From Bacteroidaceae bacterium (GTDB lineage Bacteria; Bacteroidota; Bacteroidia; Bacteroidales; Bacteroidaceae): 64,000 nt of DNA. Below are positions 55,091 through 63,782 of this stretch, one piece after another. Position numbers and translations under genes: made by a program. Within the stretch, counting starts at the first letter, position 1. Every line of letters begins with the position of its first letter. The stretch is from contig JAFYPU010000021.1 in the NCBI GenBank assembly GCA_017547385.1, forward strand, positions 49,408-113,407, read 5' to 3'. The notes beneath the pieces were generated by a model. It was given only the letters and a program-made list of their open reading frames with translations. It did no database searches and was not told the DNA's origin.

Positions 55091-57151
55091 TTACTTCACC
55101 ATCACCTTCTTGCCATTCACCACATAGACGCCGGGAGTGAGGCCCTCGAGCGAAGTGGCGGCAGTGCGAACGCGGATGCCCTGCAGGTTGTAGATGTCGA
55201 AGCTGCCGCTGAGCACCTGCACGCCATCGATGGAGGTTGCACCATTCTCGCCATCAAGGTTGATGCGCATCTGCTGCACGTTTTGGCTACCGAAATATTC
55301 GAAGTATGCACGTGTGCCCTTGATAGAAGCGGTGGCACCACCACGACGAAGGTATTGATGACCATCAATAGCAGTTGTTACACCATACTTACCCTCCATA
55401 CCGGGAGCAGCAATACCCGTAAATGTTCCACAGAAGGTCCAATCACCATGCGTTTGTGAGCCATAGGGTTCGTAAACATTACAGTTCACAAAGAAGGGAT
55501 TCACCTTTTCTGTTTCGAAATATACAAGATAAGGATAGTTTCCATCCAAAACATCTTCCGTATATTCAGCAAACAACAAAGCATCTTGAGTAACGCCATC
55601 GAACGTCATTACCCTTGTTGCACCGAGAGCCTCTTTGGTAACGTCATACTGCAGTGCCAAGGTGCTCCAACCTGGCTTAAAGGTACGGTTGAGCACAACG
55701 TTCACACCTTGGGCTTTAGCCAGGGGCGCGTTTTCATTGTTGACAAGCACACCGAAGTACACATTAATCACTTGTCCTAGCGTCTCTGTCATGTCGATAT
55801 CAATATTGCACTTGAGCTTGCCGCCCTCAATAGTGGCAGTCAGTGCAATGGGCACATTGCCGAGCATCGGACCGTACCAATCTTCATCGCCAAGTCCATC
55901 CAACTCACCGGGTTGAATTTGAATAGTTTGATTAGCAGCAAAAGTAATTTTACCTGCGTTTTCAGTGGCTGTCATTCCCTCCAATACGATATTACCCACA
56001 GGGATCATATCTTCACCATCTACTAACATGAAATTCTTCAATGAAAGGGTGTATGTGCCATCGCTGTACTGCGCTACTGTAATGGTTGTTTCTTGCGGTG
56101 CTGTATTTTCACCATTGATTGTCACTACCAAGTAGTCGGTATAGTCGGTAGAAGAAACAAGTTCAGGAGCGGGCTGTCCAACAAAATGGACAGTATAGGT
56201 GTGGTAATTTGAAGAATTTATAGAAATATCATCCCCCTTTACTGTTAAAGTGATGGATTGATTAACTTCATCATAAGCCCCCAGAACGACTTCACCTCCG
56301 GTACAATTCTTTACAAAAGACAAACACCCAGGTGTATAGACTCCATCTACAGAATATACATAAGTATCCTTATTAAAACCATCAATACTGATACCATTAT
56401 ACTTCAAATCTGACAATTGAGAATAATAAAGAAATTCCAAATCATCAACAAACATGTAATCATTCTTATCTCCACTTCCTGGCGTATTTGATGTCGAAAA
56501 AGAAACCAAAGCTGCAGCTGGACGCCCTTCAGAGTGATAAGAGAACGGAATTATCAACTCTTGCCAAGCGTTGGTAGAAGCGATATTCATATTTTCAGCT
56601 TTGGCTATGACAGTGGCCGTAATGGTGTTGGCTTCTGGGTCTTGATAATAACCAGCCGTGTGAAGTATAGCATTGGCCTTCGCCTTATAACTCCCTGAAG
56701 TATTAAATTTCACCCACACTCGCATAGCGTCAGGTCGACCTGTAAAAGCTTGATATTTACTACCATTCGTATCTGAATAATTGTAATTACCACTTGCATC
56801 TGTAGCAGTCATGCTGCCCATATTAACGCAACCCGTGGTCAAGTTTCCCTGAGCAATAACACCCAATACGCTTCGAGCCGTAATCTTAGCAGAATAATTG
56901 CCTACAGACCCAGGACGCTTATCTGTGGCTTTATCAACCTGATCACGACCTGCAGTACTTTTCAAACTACCCGTACCGTCAAGAAACGAATTCCAAAAGA
57001 CAGGTTCTTCACCAGTATATGTTGTCAACACATTTTTTTTATACGTAACCTCCTCCCACTGTTCAAAGTTGGCATTGGAAACCTGATACTGCGCCCCCGC
57101 CGTCAGCGTCAGTCCGCCCAAGAGCAGGAGGCTTAATAATTTCTTTTTCAT
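55091..57151 (-). CDS. Exported PCMD/calycin-like protein with sorting tail
   Basis: The 686-residue protein has a signal peptide ending AGAQ at about residue 20. Residues about 25-240 resemble the PCMD (putative carbohydrate metabolism) domain. About 335-510 form a calycin-like beta-barrel domain containing SDGTYTLSLKNFMLVDGEDMIPVGNI, which is repeated closely in the neighbouring gene at 57375. The tail FDIYNLQGIRVRT...GVYVVNGKKVMVK matches the type IX-type sorting tails here. The substrate is unknown; glycan or lipid binding at the surface is a guess from family annotations. The region in the middle is lower in G+C than its neighbours. Confidence 0.82.
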   Translation of the reverse strand: MKKKLLSLLLLGGLTLTAGAQYQVSNANFEQWEEVTYKKNVLTTYTGEEPVFWNSFLDGTGSLKSTAGRDQVDKATDKRPGSVGNYSAKITARSVLGVIAQGNLTTGCVNMGSMTATDASGNYNYSDTNGSKYQAFTGRPDAMRVWVKFNTSGSYKAKANAILHTAGYYQDPEANTITATVIAKAENMNIASTNAWQELIIPFSYHSEGRPAAALVSFSTSNTPGSGDKNDYMFVDDLEFLYYSQLSDLKYNGISIDGFNKDTYVYSVDGVYTPGCLSFVKNCTGGEVVLGAYDEVNQSITLTVKGDDISINSSNYHTYTVHFVGQPAPELVSSTDYTDYLVVTINGENTAPQETTITVAQYSDGTYTLSLKNFMLVDGEDMIPVGNIVLEGMTATENAGKITFAANQTIQIQPGELDGLGDEDWYGPMLGNVPIALTATIEGGKLKCNIDIDMTETLGQVINVYFGVLVNNENAPLAKAQGVNVVLNRTFKPGWSTLALQYDVTKEALGATRVMTFDGVTQDALLFAEYTEDVLDGNYPYLVYFETEKVNPFFVNCNVYEPYGSQTHGDWTFCGTFTGIAAPGMEGKYGVTTAIDGHQYLRRGGATASIKGTRAYFEYFGSQNVQQMRINLDGENGATSIDGVQVLSGSFDIYNLQGIRVRTAATSLEGLTPGVYVVNGKKVMVK

Positions 57152-57257
57152 TTTTATTAGTTGTTATTGTTTAGTTTTCTTATTCTTACAACTTGTGAGT
57201 TCGAATTTACTCTTGTTCATACTTTTCCGCCTTGTGGCTTCCGGAGTGGTTTTATTT

Positions 57258-57366
57258 CATACCCCCTCCGCTTCGCGGAACTCCCCTGGTTTATTCATAC
57301 CCCTCACCCGTGCCGGGAGCTCCCCTACCTTAGGGGAGCAGTGCCGTCCGGATGAGACAGGTATGA
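57258..57366. repeat. GC-rich palindromic repeat cluster, R3
   Basis: A truncated half (57258-57290) and one A-type half (from 57296, core GCTCCCCTACCTTAGGGGAGC). It fills the gap between the two calycin-like genes. Confidence 0.8.
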
Positions 57367-57374
57367 AGAGAGAT

Positions 57375-58421
57375 TTACTTCAGCACCTTCTTGCCACCTA
57401 CCACGTAGATGCCACGGGGCAGACCGTTGAGAGCATCAGCGGCAGACACGTTGCTACGAACAATGCGGCCATCGATGCCATAAACGTTCACGCGAGCTGC
57501 ATTGCCCTGAACGGCTGCGATGCCGGTAAGTTCTTCACCAAAGGTAACCTTGATGATCTGGCCGAGGCTTGTCATCATGTCGATGTCGATGGTGCAGTAG
57601 AGCTTGTCGGCAGTGAGCTGACCCTGCATGTCGATAGGCACATCGCCCAACATCGGACCAAACCATTCTTCAGGAGCACCGGTTTCGCCGGGCTGAATAG
57701 CAATAATCTGCTTGGTGGCAAATTCCTTGCAGCCCTGACCCTCAGTCAGCGTGATGCCAGGCAGGGTGATGTTGCCCACGGGGAGCACATCCTCACCGGC
57801 AGCCAGCATAAAGTTCTTCAGCGAGAGGGTGTAAGTGCCGTCGCTCATTTCGTCCAAAGTGATGTTGGCTTGCATGGGCTCAGTGCTTTCCTCGTTGATG
57901 GTAACGATGAGGTTGTCAGTGTAAGTCTTGGTGGAAACAACGGCTGCTTCGGCCTGCTTGTTCTCCATGTGGAAAGTCATGCTCACGCTTTCGCCATTGG
58001 CGGTAGCGGTTACGAGCACGCTGCGCACACCATATTCGCCTTCGTGAAACTCGGTGTCGAGGTTAAGGCGTGCAGTGGCACCGGCAGCCAAAGTGGTGGA
58101 ACGTGTCTCGCTGGTGGAAGACATCGACTGACACTGTTGAGTGATGCCGCACCACTTGATTACAGAATATTCGCCATTGATGACTTTCACATTGACAGAT
58201 ACATTGACGCTACTGCCACCAATGTTCTTCACCTCAAGGGCACTGGGAGTGTTGGAATCGGCCATAAAGCCCATACCAAACTCGGTCCAGTCCACAGCCT
58301 GTGCCGTAACTTCAGCTCCTTCTTCCAGGACTTCTCCACCATAGGTGAAAACAACGTCTTGCGCTTGGGCAGTGGTGAACACAGCAGTCAGCGCACAAAT
58401 CAGAGTAAAGATTTTCTTCAT
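57375..58421 (-). CDS. Exported calycin-like protein with sorting tail
   Basis: The 348-residue protein has a signal peptide ending AQAQ at about residue 21, a beta-rich N-terminal domain at about 25-155 and a calycin-like domain at about 165-300 with SDGTYTLSLKNFMLAAGEDVLPVGNI. This domain is clearly homologous to that in the gene at 55091, indicating a tandem duplication. The tail VNVYGIDGRIVRS...GIYVVGGKKVLK is a type IX-type sorting tail. I cannot assign a ligand. Confidence 0.82.
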   Translation of the reverse strand: MKKIFTLICALTAVFTTAQAQDVVFTYGGEVLEEGAEVTAQAVDWTEFGMGFMADSNTPSALEVKNIGGSSVNVSVNVKVINGEYSVIKWCGITQQCQSMSSTSETRSTTLAAGATARLNLDTEFHEGEYGVRSVLVTATANGESVSMTFHMENKQAEAAVVSTKTYTDNLIVTINEESTEPMQANITLDEMSDGTYTLSLKNFMLAAGEDVLPVGNITLPGITLTEGQGCKEFATKQIIAIQPGETGAPEEWFGPMLGDVPIDMQGQLTADKLYCTIDIDMMTSLGQIIKVTFGEELTGIAAVQGNAARVNVYGIDGRIVRSNVSAADALNGLPRGIYVVGGKKVLK

Positions 58422-58494
58422 AAAGATAAAGTTTATTAGGTTATTAATGTTTGTTGTTCGGTTGGGTGTTGTTGGATGAAAGTATTACACTTTC

Positions 58495-59553
58495 TTATTT
58501 TTCGAGCGCATCATTTGCTTGCTGCAATCTGAAAATTGTTTTCTGACGCTCTATTTCATTGGTTAACTCTTCTTTTGTGGGAAGATATGTGAGATATTTG
58601 GCTTGAAACAATCGGTCATTATCTTTAAGCATCGAATATCTTGCCATGTCCTCACTTGTGCGAGAACAAAGAATAAGCCCAATCGTAGGATTATCGCCCT
58701 CGGTTCGTTTCAGCTCATCATACATTCTGATATACATATCCATTTGTCCTACATCCTGATGGCTTATCTGCTCTGTTTTCAAATCAACAAGCATAAAGCA
58801 TTTGAGAATGTAGTTATAGAATACCAAGTCAATATAGAAATCGCCCATATCTGTACGCACATGTTGCTGGCGAGCAACAAAAGCGTAGCCTTTTCCCAAC
58901 TCCATTATGAACTTCTGAAGATGAGTGATGATGGTAGTTTCTAATTCTGTCTCTGAAAATTTTGAATCTTGAGCCAAGCCTAAAAATTCCGCAACAACCG
59001 GATTTTTGATAAACTCCAATTTATCCCCCTGCATTGAAGCGGTTTTTTGCGTCATCTCATCATGAACCTCCTTCTTTGCTTGCGACTGCAAGAGACGATG
59101 ATAATATTGAGATGATATATTGCGATGAAGCGTGCGAACACTCCACATTTCTCGAGCTGCCTCTTGCAAATACCATTGGCGAGCCACCTCATCGTTTACT
59201 GTTAGCAGCTCGCGATAATGCGTCCAAGTGAGATTTGGCACTCGCGAATGCCAAATCTCTATATCTTTGAAACAGAGATAGAATTGACGATAATCTTGCA
59301 ACCGTCGAACGGAGTATGAATTACCATATATGGGCACCAATTCTGTTGCAAGTTTCTTTAATAAAGCTGCACCATACTCTGCTCTTGGAGCACCGCCTTG
59401 TTCTTCTTCAACAATACGTCTGCCCACCAACCAATTCGAACGAATCATCGTCGCATTGATTGAAGCATAGGCCTGCTTTCTTGCTTGCTCAATAATCAGT
59501 TTGATATCGGCAACAAGGTCTGCGCTATTATGTATTTGCAGCACTTGGTTCAT
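58495..59553 (-). CDS. YhcG-type PD-(D/E)XK nuclease
   Basis: The 352-residue protein matches the DUF1016/YhcG family. The N-terminal helical domain (about 10-170) contains SNWLVGRRIVEEEQGG and TWTHYRELL. The C-terminal nuclease domain has GDFYIDLVFYN with Asp242 and LVDLKTEQ with Asp257 and Lys259, a PD-(D/E)XK active site. Family members are often near restriction-modification loci, and their exact role is unsettled. Here no methylase or restriction gene is nearby. The start codon shares a base with the stop codon of the upstream outer-membrane gene, so the two are translationally coupled. Confidence 0.9.
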   Translation of the reverse strand: MNQVLQIHNSADLVADIKLIIEQARKQAYASINATMIRSNWLVGRRIVEEEQGGAPRAEYGAALLKKLATELVPIYGNSYSVRRLQDYRQFYLCFKDIEIWHSRVPNLTWTHYRELLTVNDEVARQWYLQEAAREMWSVRTLHRNISSQYYHRLLQSQAKKEVHDEMTQKTASMQGDKLEFIKNPVVAEFLGLAQDSKFSETELETTIITHLQKFIMELGKGYAFVARQQHVRTDMGDFYIDLVFYNYILKCFMLVDLKTEQISHQDVGQMDMYIRMYDELKRTEGDNPTIGLILCSRTSEDMARYSMLKDNDRLFQAKYLTYLPTKEELTNEIERQKTIFRLQQANDALEK

Positions 59554-60338
59554 TAATACAAACTATAGGTGATGCCCACCGTTCCATAGACGGGATACAT
59601 GGGGAAGTCAACGGTCTCGAAACCGCTCTTAAAGACATCGGTCAATCCCCAATCAAGTTGTCCGAAGAGGCCGATGTTGGGAGTGGCTTTCCACTCGAAG
59701 CCGGCTTGCACACCGAATTGCAAGGTGCGCATATCGTCGCCGAAATCGTAGGTGGCAGGATTTTCGCGTGAGATTATGATTTTCTCACCGGTGGGATCGC
59801 CCACACGCAGATAGCCATCATAAACGCTACCGCTGAAATCGCCGTTGAAGAGCACATTCATGTAAGGGCCGAGGTTCACCGTCCAACGCGGATTGATGCG
59901 GAAAGTGGCGGTCAGAGGGATGGTGAGACCGCTCATCTTCACGTCGGTGATATCAACACCCGTGAACTGACCTTCGAGATAGTCCTCGCCCATGCTGATA
60001 CCCATGTGATAATTCTTCACATCGGCACCGGTACTCATGCCTTCCATGAAGAAATGCACACCACCCATGATGCCCCAACGCTTGTCAAACTGCTTGTAGC
60101 CATCAACACCGAAAGAGAAGCCGCCATTGGGGCGAAAGCGATTGATGCTGCGAATCTCGGCGGGCAGAGGGATGGGCATGGTGCCACCGATGGCATAACC
60201 CACACGGGCTTTCAAGCCCCAACTGCGATCTCCGCGCGGTCCATACTTGGCATACGCATCCATTGCGTCGTTGGCTGTGGCACTGAACGCTGTGAGTGCC
60301 AACGCAAAGGCTGCGATGTATCTTGTCAGTTTGTTCAT
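59553..60338 (-). CDS. Outer-membrane beta-barrel protein
   Basis: The 261-residue protein has a signal peptide ending SATA at about residue 22. It then shows alternating beta-strand segments (GLKARVGYAIGG, GGFSFGVDGYKQF, WGIMGGVHFFMEG, LTIPLTATFRINP) and ends with the aromatic residue of GITYSLY, typical of barrel proteins. It resembles PorT-like/OMP_b-brl families, but I cannot assign a transported substrate. The start at 60338 gives the signal peptide; a longer in-frame version runs into repeat R4. The stop overlaps the start of the nuclease gene. Confidence 0.85.
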   Translation of the reverse strand: MNKLTRYIAAFALALTAFSATANDAMDAYAKYGPRGDRSWGLKARVGYAIGGTMPIPLPAEIRSINRFRPNGGFSFGVDGYKQFDKRWGIMGGVHFFMEGMSTGADVKNYHMGISMGEDYLEGQFTGVDITDVKMSGLTIPLTATFRINPRWTVNLGPYMNVLFNGDFSGSVYDGYLRVGDPTGEKIIISRENPATYDFGDDMRTLQFGVQAGFEWKATPNIGLFGQLDWGLTDVFKSGFETVDFPMYPVYGTVGITYSLY

Positions 60339-60395
60339 GTTCGTTGTTATATTTCTTATTTTGTATGTGTTTCTATTCAGAGCCTGTTTTTGTTT

Positions 60396-60717
60396 CATAC
60401 CCCTCACCGCTATGCGGAGCTCCCCTACCTTAGGGGAGCAGTGCCATGCGGATGGTTCGCAGGACGACTCCATCGGGACACTCAGCCGGACGGAGCTTCG
60501 CCCCTGGCACAGGGGAGATGTCCTTCAGGACAGAGGGGTAGAAAATTTATTATCTACACTCGGCGGCTCATACCCCTCACCGCTACGCGGAGCTCCCCTA
60601 CCTTAGGGGAGCAGTGCCATGCGGATGGCTCGCAGGACGACTCCATCGGGACACTCAACCGGACGGAACTCCTCCCCTAAGGTAGGGGAGGTGCCCTTCA
60701 GGGCGGAGGGGTATGAA
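60396..60717. repeat. GC-rich palindromic repeat cluster, R4 (left flank of DUF559 gene)
   Basis: Two elements, 60396-60543 and 60569-60717, joined by 25 nt. The first pairs an A-type half with the CCCCTGGCACAGGGG variant; the second pairs A-type with C-type. Compared by eye, R4 and R5 are about 92% identical in the first element and nearly identical in the second. Confidence 0.88.
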
Positions 60718-60751
60718 CAGAATGGGAGTGCAAAGAAGTTTAACTCCTCTT

Positions 60752-61141
60752 TCACATCTGCCCACTCTCCCACTTCTTCAAGTGTTGTTCAATATCATAG
60801 AGAATAAGAGCCGAATTATCAAACACCACATGGTTCTCGTATCGCAACACCGTGATGTTGAACTGCTCCTTTAGCAACTGCGCTCGGTCATAATCGCGAT
60901 CTGCTGCGAAGAAACCTCTGTGAGGTTGACCGTCCAATTCAATACAGAGACGAACTTCAGGACAATAGAAATCCAATATGTATCGCTCTATGCTGTATTG
61001 TCTTCGAAAACGCAATCCGCTTGCTTGTTTGTTCTTGAGCAACGTCCAAAGTCTGCCTTCTGCCGGAGTTCCAAAAGTCCGCAACTTACGCCGCAGAAAT
61101 TTCAGTCTCTTGCTATTATAAGGCTGCTCAGACTCACTCAT
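60752..61141 (-). CDS. DUF559 endonuclease-domain protein
   Basis: The 129-residue protein fits the DUF559 family, related to the very-short-patch (Vsr) endonuclease fold. The core shows GTPAEGRLWTLLKN, LRFRRQYSIERYILDFYCP and LCIELDGQPH, with candidate acidic residues Asp57, Glu68 and Asp70. Such proteins are often encoded in mobile or defence-rich regions; no activity can be assigned from sequence alone. It is flanked by R4 and R5, near-identical direct repeats of about 320 bp, in a gap without other genes. That suggests it moved or was duplicated with the repeats. Confidence 0.85.
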   Translation of the reverse strand: MSESEQPYNSKRLKFLRRKLRTFGTPAEGRLWTLLKNKQASGLRFRRQYSIERYILDFYCPEVRLCIELDGQPHRGFFAADRDYDRAQLLKEQFNITVLRYENHVVFDNSALILYDIEQHLKKWESGQM

Positions 61142-61201
61142 TGTCTTTATATTCTACTCAACGGCTTGAAGCCACTTGTTCGTACTATTTGCTCATTGTT
61201 T

Positions 61202-61521
61202 CATACCCCTCACCGCTACGCGGAGCTCCCCTACCTTAGGGGAGCAGTGCCATGCGGATGGCTCGCAAGACGACTCCATTGGAACACTCAACCGGACGGA
61301 ACTTCGCCCCTGGTACAGGGGAGATGCCCTTCAGGGCGGAGGGGTGAAAATTTGTTACCTACGCTCGTATGCTCATACCCCTCACCGCTACGCGGAGCTC
61401 CCCTACCTTAGGGGAGCAGTGCCATGCGGATGGCTCGCAGGACGACTCCATTGGGACACTCAACCGGACGGAACTCCTCCCCTAAGGTAGGGGAGGTGCC
61501 CTTCAGGGCGGAGGGGTATGC
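61202..61521. repeat. GC-rich palindromic repeat cluster, R5 (right flank of DUF559 gene)
   Basis: Two elements, 61202-61349 and 61374-61521, in the same order and orientation as R4, with a similar 24-nt joint. A truncated A-type half follows at about 61540-61567. Confidence 0.88.
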
Positions 61522-61576
61522 CAAGCCCCAATTTGTTTCAGGCCCCTCACCGCTGCGCGGAGCGCGTTCGCCGCCT

Positions 61577-62749
61577 TTACTCAAAAACAATCTCGGCCTC
61601 GTCCACCAGCAGCACGCTGCCGATGGCACCCTCGAACTCTGCACCTTTCACGCTGGATGAGAAGACCACGGTGAGATTGTAGCCGTAGTTGTAGAGCAGC
61701 TCGTAATCCTTTTCTTCCTTATATTCCAACTTCAGGTCGAAGTATTTCCAAGGGTCGCCCTGCTCCACGCCGGTGTGCAGGAAGTTTTCCACTCGGGCCA
61801 TGGCCACGATGTTGGCATGCGTCAGCACATCATCACCTTGCAAAGTGATGCGGTTACCATTCTTGTCGGTATTGCGATAGAGCACAGCGTAGGCATCGGG
61901 AGCATCCACCTTTCCTTCCACAGCCTTACCCTGACGATCCTGAAACTTCTCACCGGGCTTGAACTTGTAATAACCACGGAAACGAACCGGGAAACGATTC
62001 ACAGGAACACCGAAACGTGTCGCAGCCATGGCATCCTTGAGCGCATTCTCCGTATCAAAAGTGCCCAAAAACAGGTTGCCGGCGGCAAGACGCATGTTCA
62101 CCATGGCGCCGAAGCTGCCGGTGTTGCACGTTTCGAGTTTCACAGCTTTGGTGGAACCCGAAACACCCTGCGCTTCGCCCACCACATCATCCCAAGGCAC
62201 GGTGGGATATTCCATCGGCTTGGCCGAACTACGGCTCAGTGCAAAACCGGAGTTGCCGGTGGCCCAAAGGTCCTGGCGTGCTCCGCTGTTGTCAAAGGCA
62301 AACCATTGGAAGTATTTCTGCTTGGTAGGTTCCAACTCCACAGATTCGAAGTCGAACTTCGGATTGAGCGACTCCTTGGGCAAGAAACGCACAAGGTATC
62401 GACGCTTCCATTGGCCATCCTGGGAAGTAACGGTATAACGGACACCCTCACCGCTGAAGTCCTGCACAGAACCGTTTTCAGGAGAAACGGTTGCGCCCTC
62501 GGTCAGTTGCAGCTGCACGGCCACCGACTTCAGTAATTCACGTTTGACATCGCGAGTGTAGAAAGTAATCATAGTGTCCACCGAAATCACGGAACATTCC
62601 GCATCGGCTTCGGCATAAAACACCGCCATGGGGTCGTCCAACACCACGCGGCAGGCTTCGATATCACATTCTGAATTGAGTGGCTCTTCTTGAATGCAGG
62701 AGGTAAAAGCAGCGCAAGCCAAGAAGAATAAGAAAAGTTTTTTGCTCAT
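61577..62749 (-). CDS. PCMD-domain surface lipoprotein
   Basis: The 390-residue protein has lipobox AAFTSC with lipidated Cys17. A domain at about 25-135 looks like an Ig/DUF4493-type beta-sandwich, and the PCMD (putative carbohydrate metabolism) domain fills about 140-385, including NSGFALS and LFLGTFDT near its start. Bacteroidales PCMD lipoproteins are often surface-exposed and near glycan-use genes; the ligand is unknown. No SusC/SusD pair is adjacent. The start at 62749 is chosen for the lipoprotein signal; the promoter is 32 bp upstream. Confidence 0.8.
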   Translation of the reverse strand: MSKKLFLFFLACAAFTSCIQEEPLNSECDIEACRVVLDDPMAVFYAEADAECSVISVDTMITFYTRDVKRELLKSVAVQLQLTEGATVSPENGSVQDFSGEGVRYTVTSQDGQWKRRYLVRFLPKESLNPKFDFESVELEPTKQKYFQWFAFDNSGARQDLWATGNSGFALSRSSAKPMEYPTVPWDDVVGEAQGVSGSTKAVKLETCNTGSFGAMVNMRLAAGNLFLGTFDTENALKDAMAATRFGVPVNRFPVRFRGYYKFKPGEKFQDRQGKAVEGKVDAPDAYAVLYRNTDKNGNRITLQGDDVLTHANIVAMARVENFLHTGVEQGDPWKYFDLKLEYKEEKDYELLYNYGYNLTVVFSSSVKGAEFEGAIGSVLLVDEAEIVFE

Positions 62750-62780
62750 GTGTATGTGTGCGTGTGATTTAATACGGCTG

Positions 62781-62811
62781 CAAAGGTACAAAAAAGCCCC
62801 CGACCTTGAAA
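62781..62811 (-). promoter_or_regulatory. Promoter of the PCMD lipoprotein gene
   Basis: TACCTTTG on the minus strand with TTTC 19 nt upstream. The -7 element lies 32 bp before the start codon. Confidence 0.65.
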
Positions 62812-63040
62812 ATCATTCGGTAAAATCGGAAACGAGAGACCAAAAAAACGGTAATAACCCACACTTTACCTCTTTTTACAACCGATGGAAAAGGTTTTGC
62901 AAAGTGCATTTTGCAAAATTTAAGCACCTTTCAGCGCAGGTCTCCTTTCGAACGAAAAAAGCCGTAAAAACAGAGAATTTCTCCGATGAAATGGGGGATT
63001 TTGGCAGAACGATGAGAAAAACCGGAAAAGGATTTCATGG
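62812..63040. other. Intergenic stretch with TTTTGCAAA direct repeats
   Basis: No gene is supported. TTTTGCAAA at 62895-62903 and TTTTGCAAAA at 62909-62918 lie 14 nt apart start to start; each is nearly palindromic and could be an operator, but no regulator is nearby. Confidence 0.35.
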
Positions 63041-63408
63041 CATACCCCCTCCGCTTCGCTCGTCCCCCTACTTTAGGGGGACAGTTCCATCCGGTAGGGC
63101 AAGTGCTTGGTAGCACATAGTCTTGAGCACACGGACAAATTGCACGGCAGTTAAGAGAAACTTTCAGCGTTCGAACAGACCGCACGGTGCTGCTCCCCTA
63201 AGGTAGGGGAGCTCCCGGAACGGGTGAGGGGTATGAACAAAACACTCGACTTCATACCCCCTCCGCTACGCTCGTCCCCCTACTTTAGGGGGACAGCTCC
63301 GTCCGGCAGGGTTAGCATGTGGGAGTAACGACTTTCAGCGTTCGGACAGACCGCACGGCGCTCCTCCCCTAAAGTAGGGGAGGTGCCCTTTAGGGCGGAG
63401 GGGTATGA
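63041..63408. repeat. GC-rich palindromic repeat cluster, R6
   Basis: Two elements, 63041-63237 (B-type half with inverted A-type half) and 63253-63408 (B-type half with inverted C-type half, core CCTCCCCTAAAGTAGGGGAGG). Confidence 0.85.
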
Positions 63409-63471
63409 GCCCCCCTGCTATTCACATCCCTCATCGCTACGCTAAGCAGCCCCATGCCGAAGAGCGAAAAT

Positions 63472-63528
63472 CTGCAAGCACTGCAGAATTTTCTAAACGC
63501 CTTGCAGAAAATTCCGGAAGCCTTGCAG
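63472..63528. repeat. 21-nt-period array, copy 10 (head-to-tail)
   Basis: Units start at 63472, 63493 and 63514 with spacers aatttt and aaaatt: CTGCAAGCACTGCAG, CTAAACGCCTTGCAG, CCGGAAGCCTTGCAG, all in one orientation. The stretch 63529-63660 holds nothing else that I recognise. Confidence 0.88.
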
Positions 63529-63663
63529 AAAAATCCCCTACCGCAACAATCTTTAAGGCGCGGCAGCAGAAAGTTTTTTTGACCGAGGGGAAAATATATT
63601 TCGCGCCGGGAAAAAGTGGCGAAAACGAGGAAAAATAATTATTAAGCTTGTCGAGTTTGGTCT

Positions 63664-63782
63664 CATACCCCCTCCGCTTCGCTCGTCCCCCTACTTTAGG
63701 GGGACAGCTCCGTCCGGCAAGATTAGCATGTGGGAGTAACGACTTTCAGCGTTCGGACAAACCGCACGGTGCTCCTCCCCTA
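63664..63782. repeat. GC-rich palindromic repeat R7, interrupted by IS110-like element
   Basis: R7 matches the second element of R6 closely up to CTCCTCCCCTA, where the R6 sequence would continue AAGTAGGGGAGG. Instead foreign sequence starts at about 63783 and leads into the transposase gene. Confidence 0.85.

Noticed and set aside
60006-60680. Frames through the palindromic repeats containing SSPTLGEQ-type peptides, also at 43216, 57195, 60920 and 61176
   Set aside because: The shared peptide comes from translating the same repeat DNA; there is no independent coding signal.
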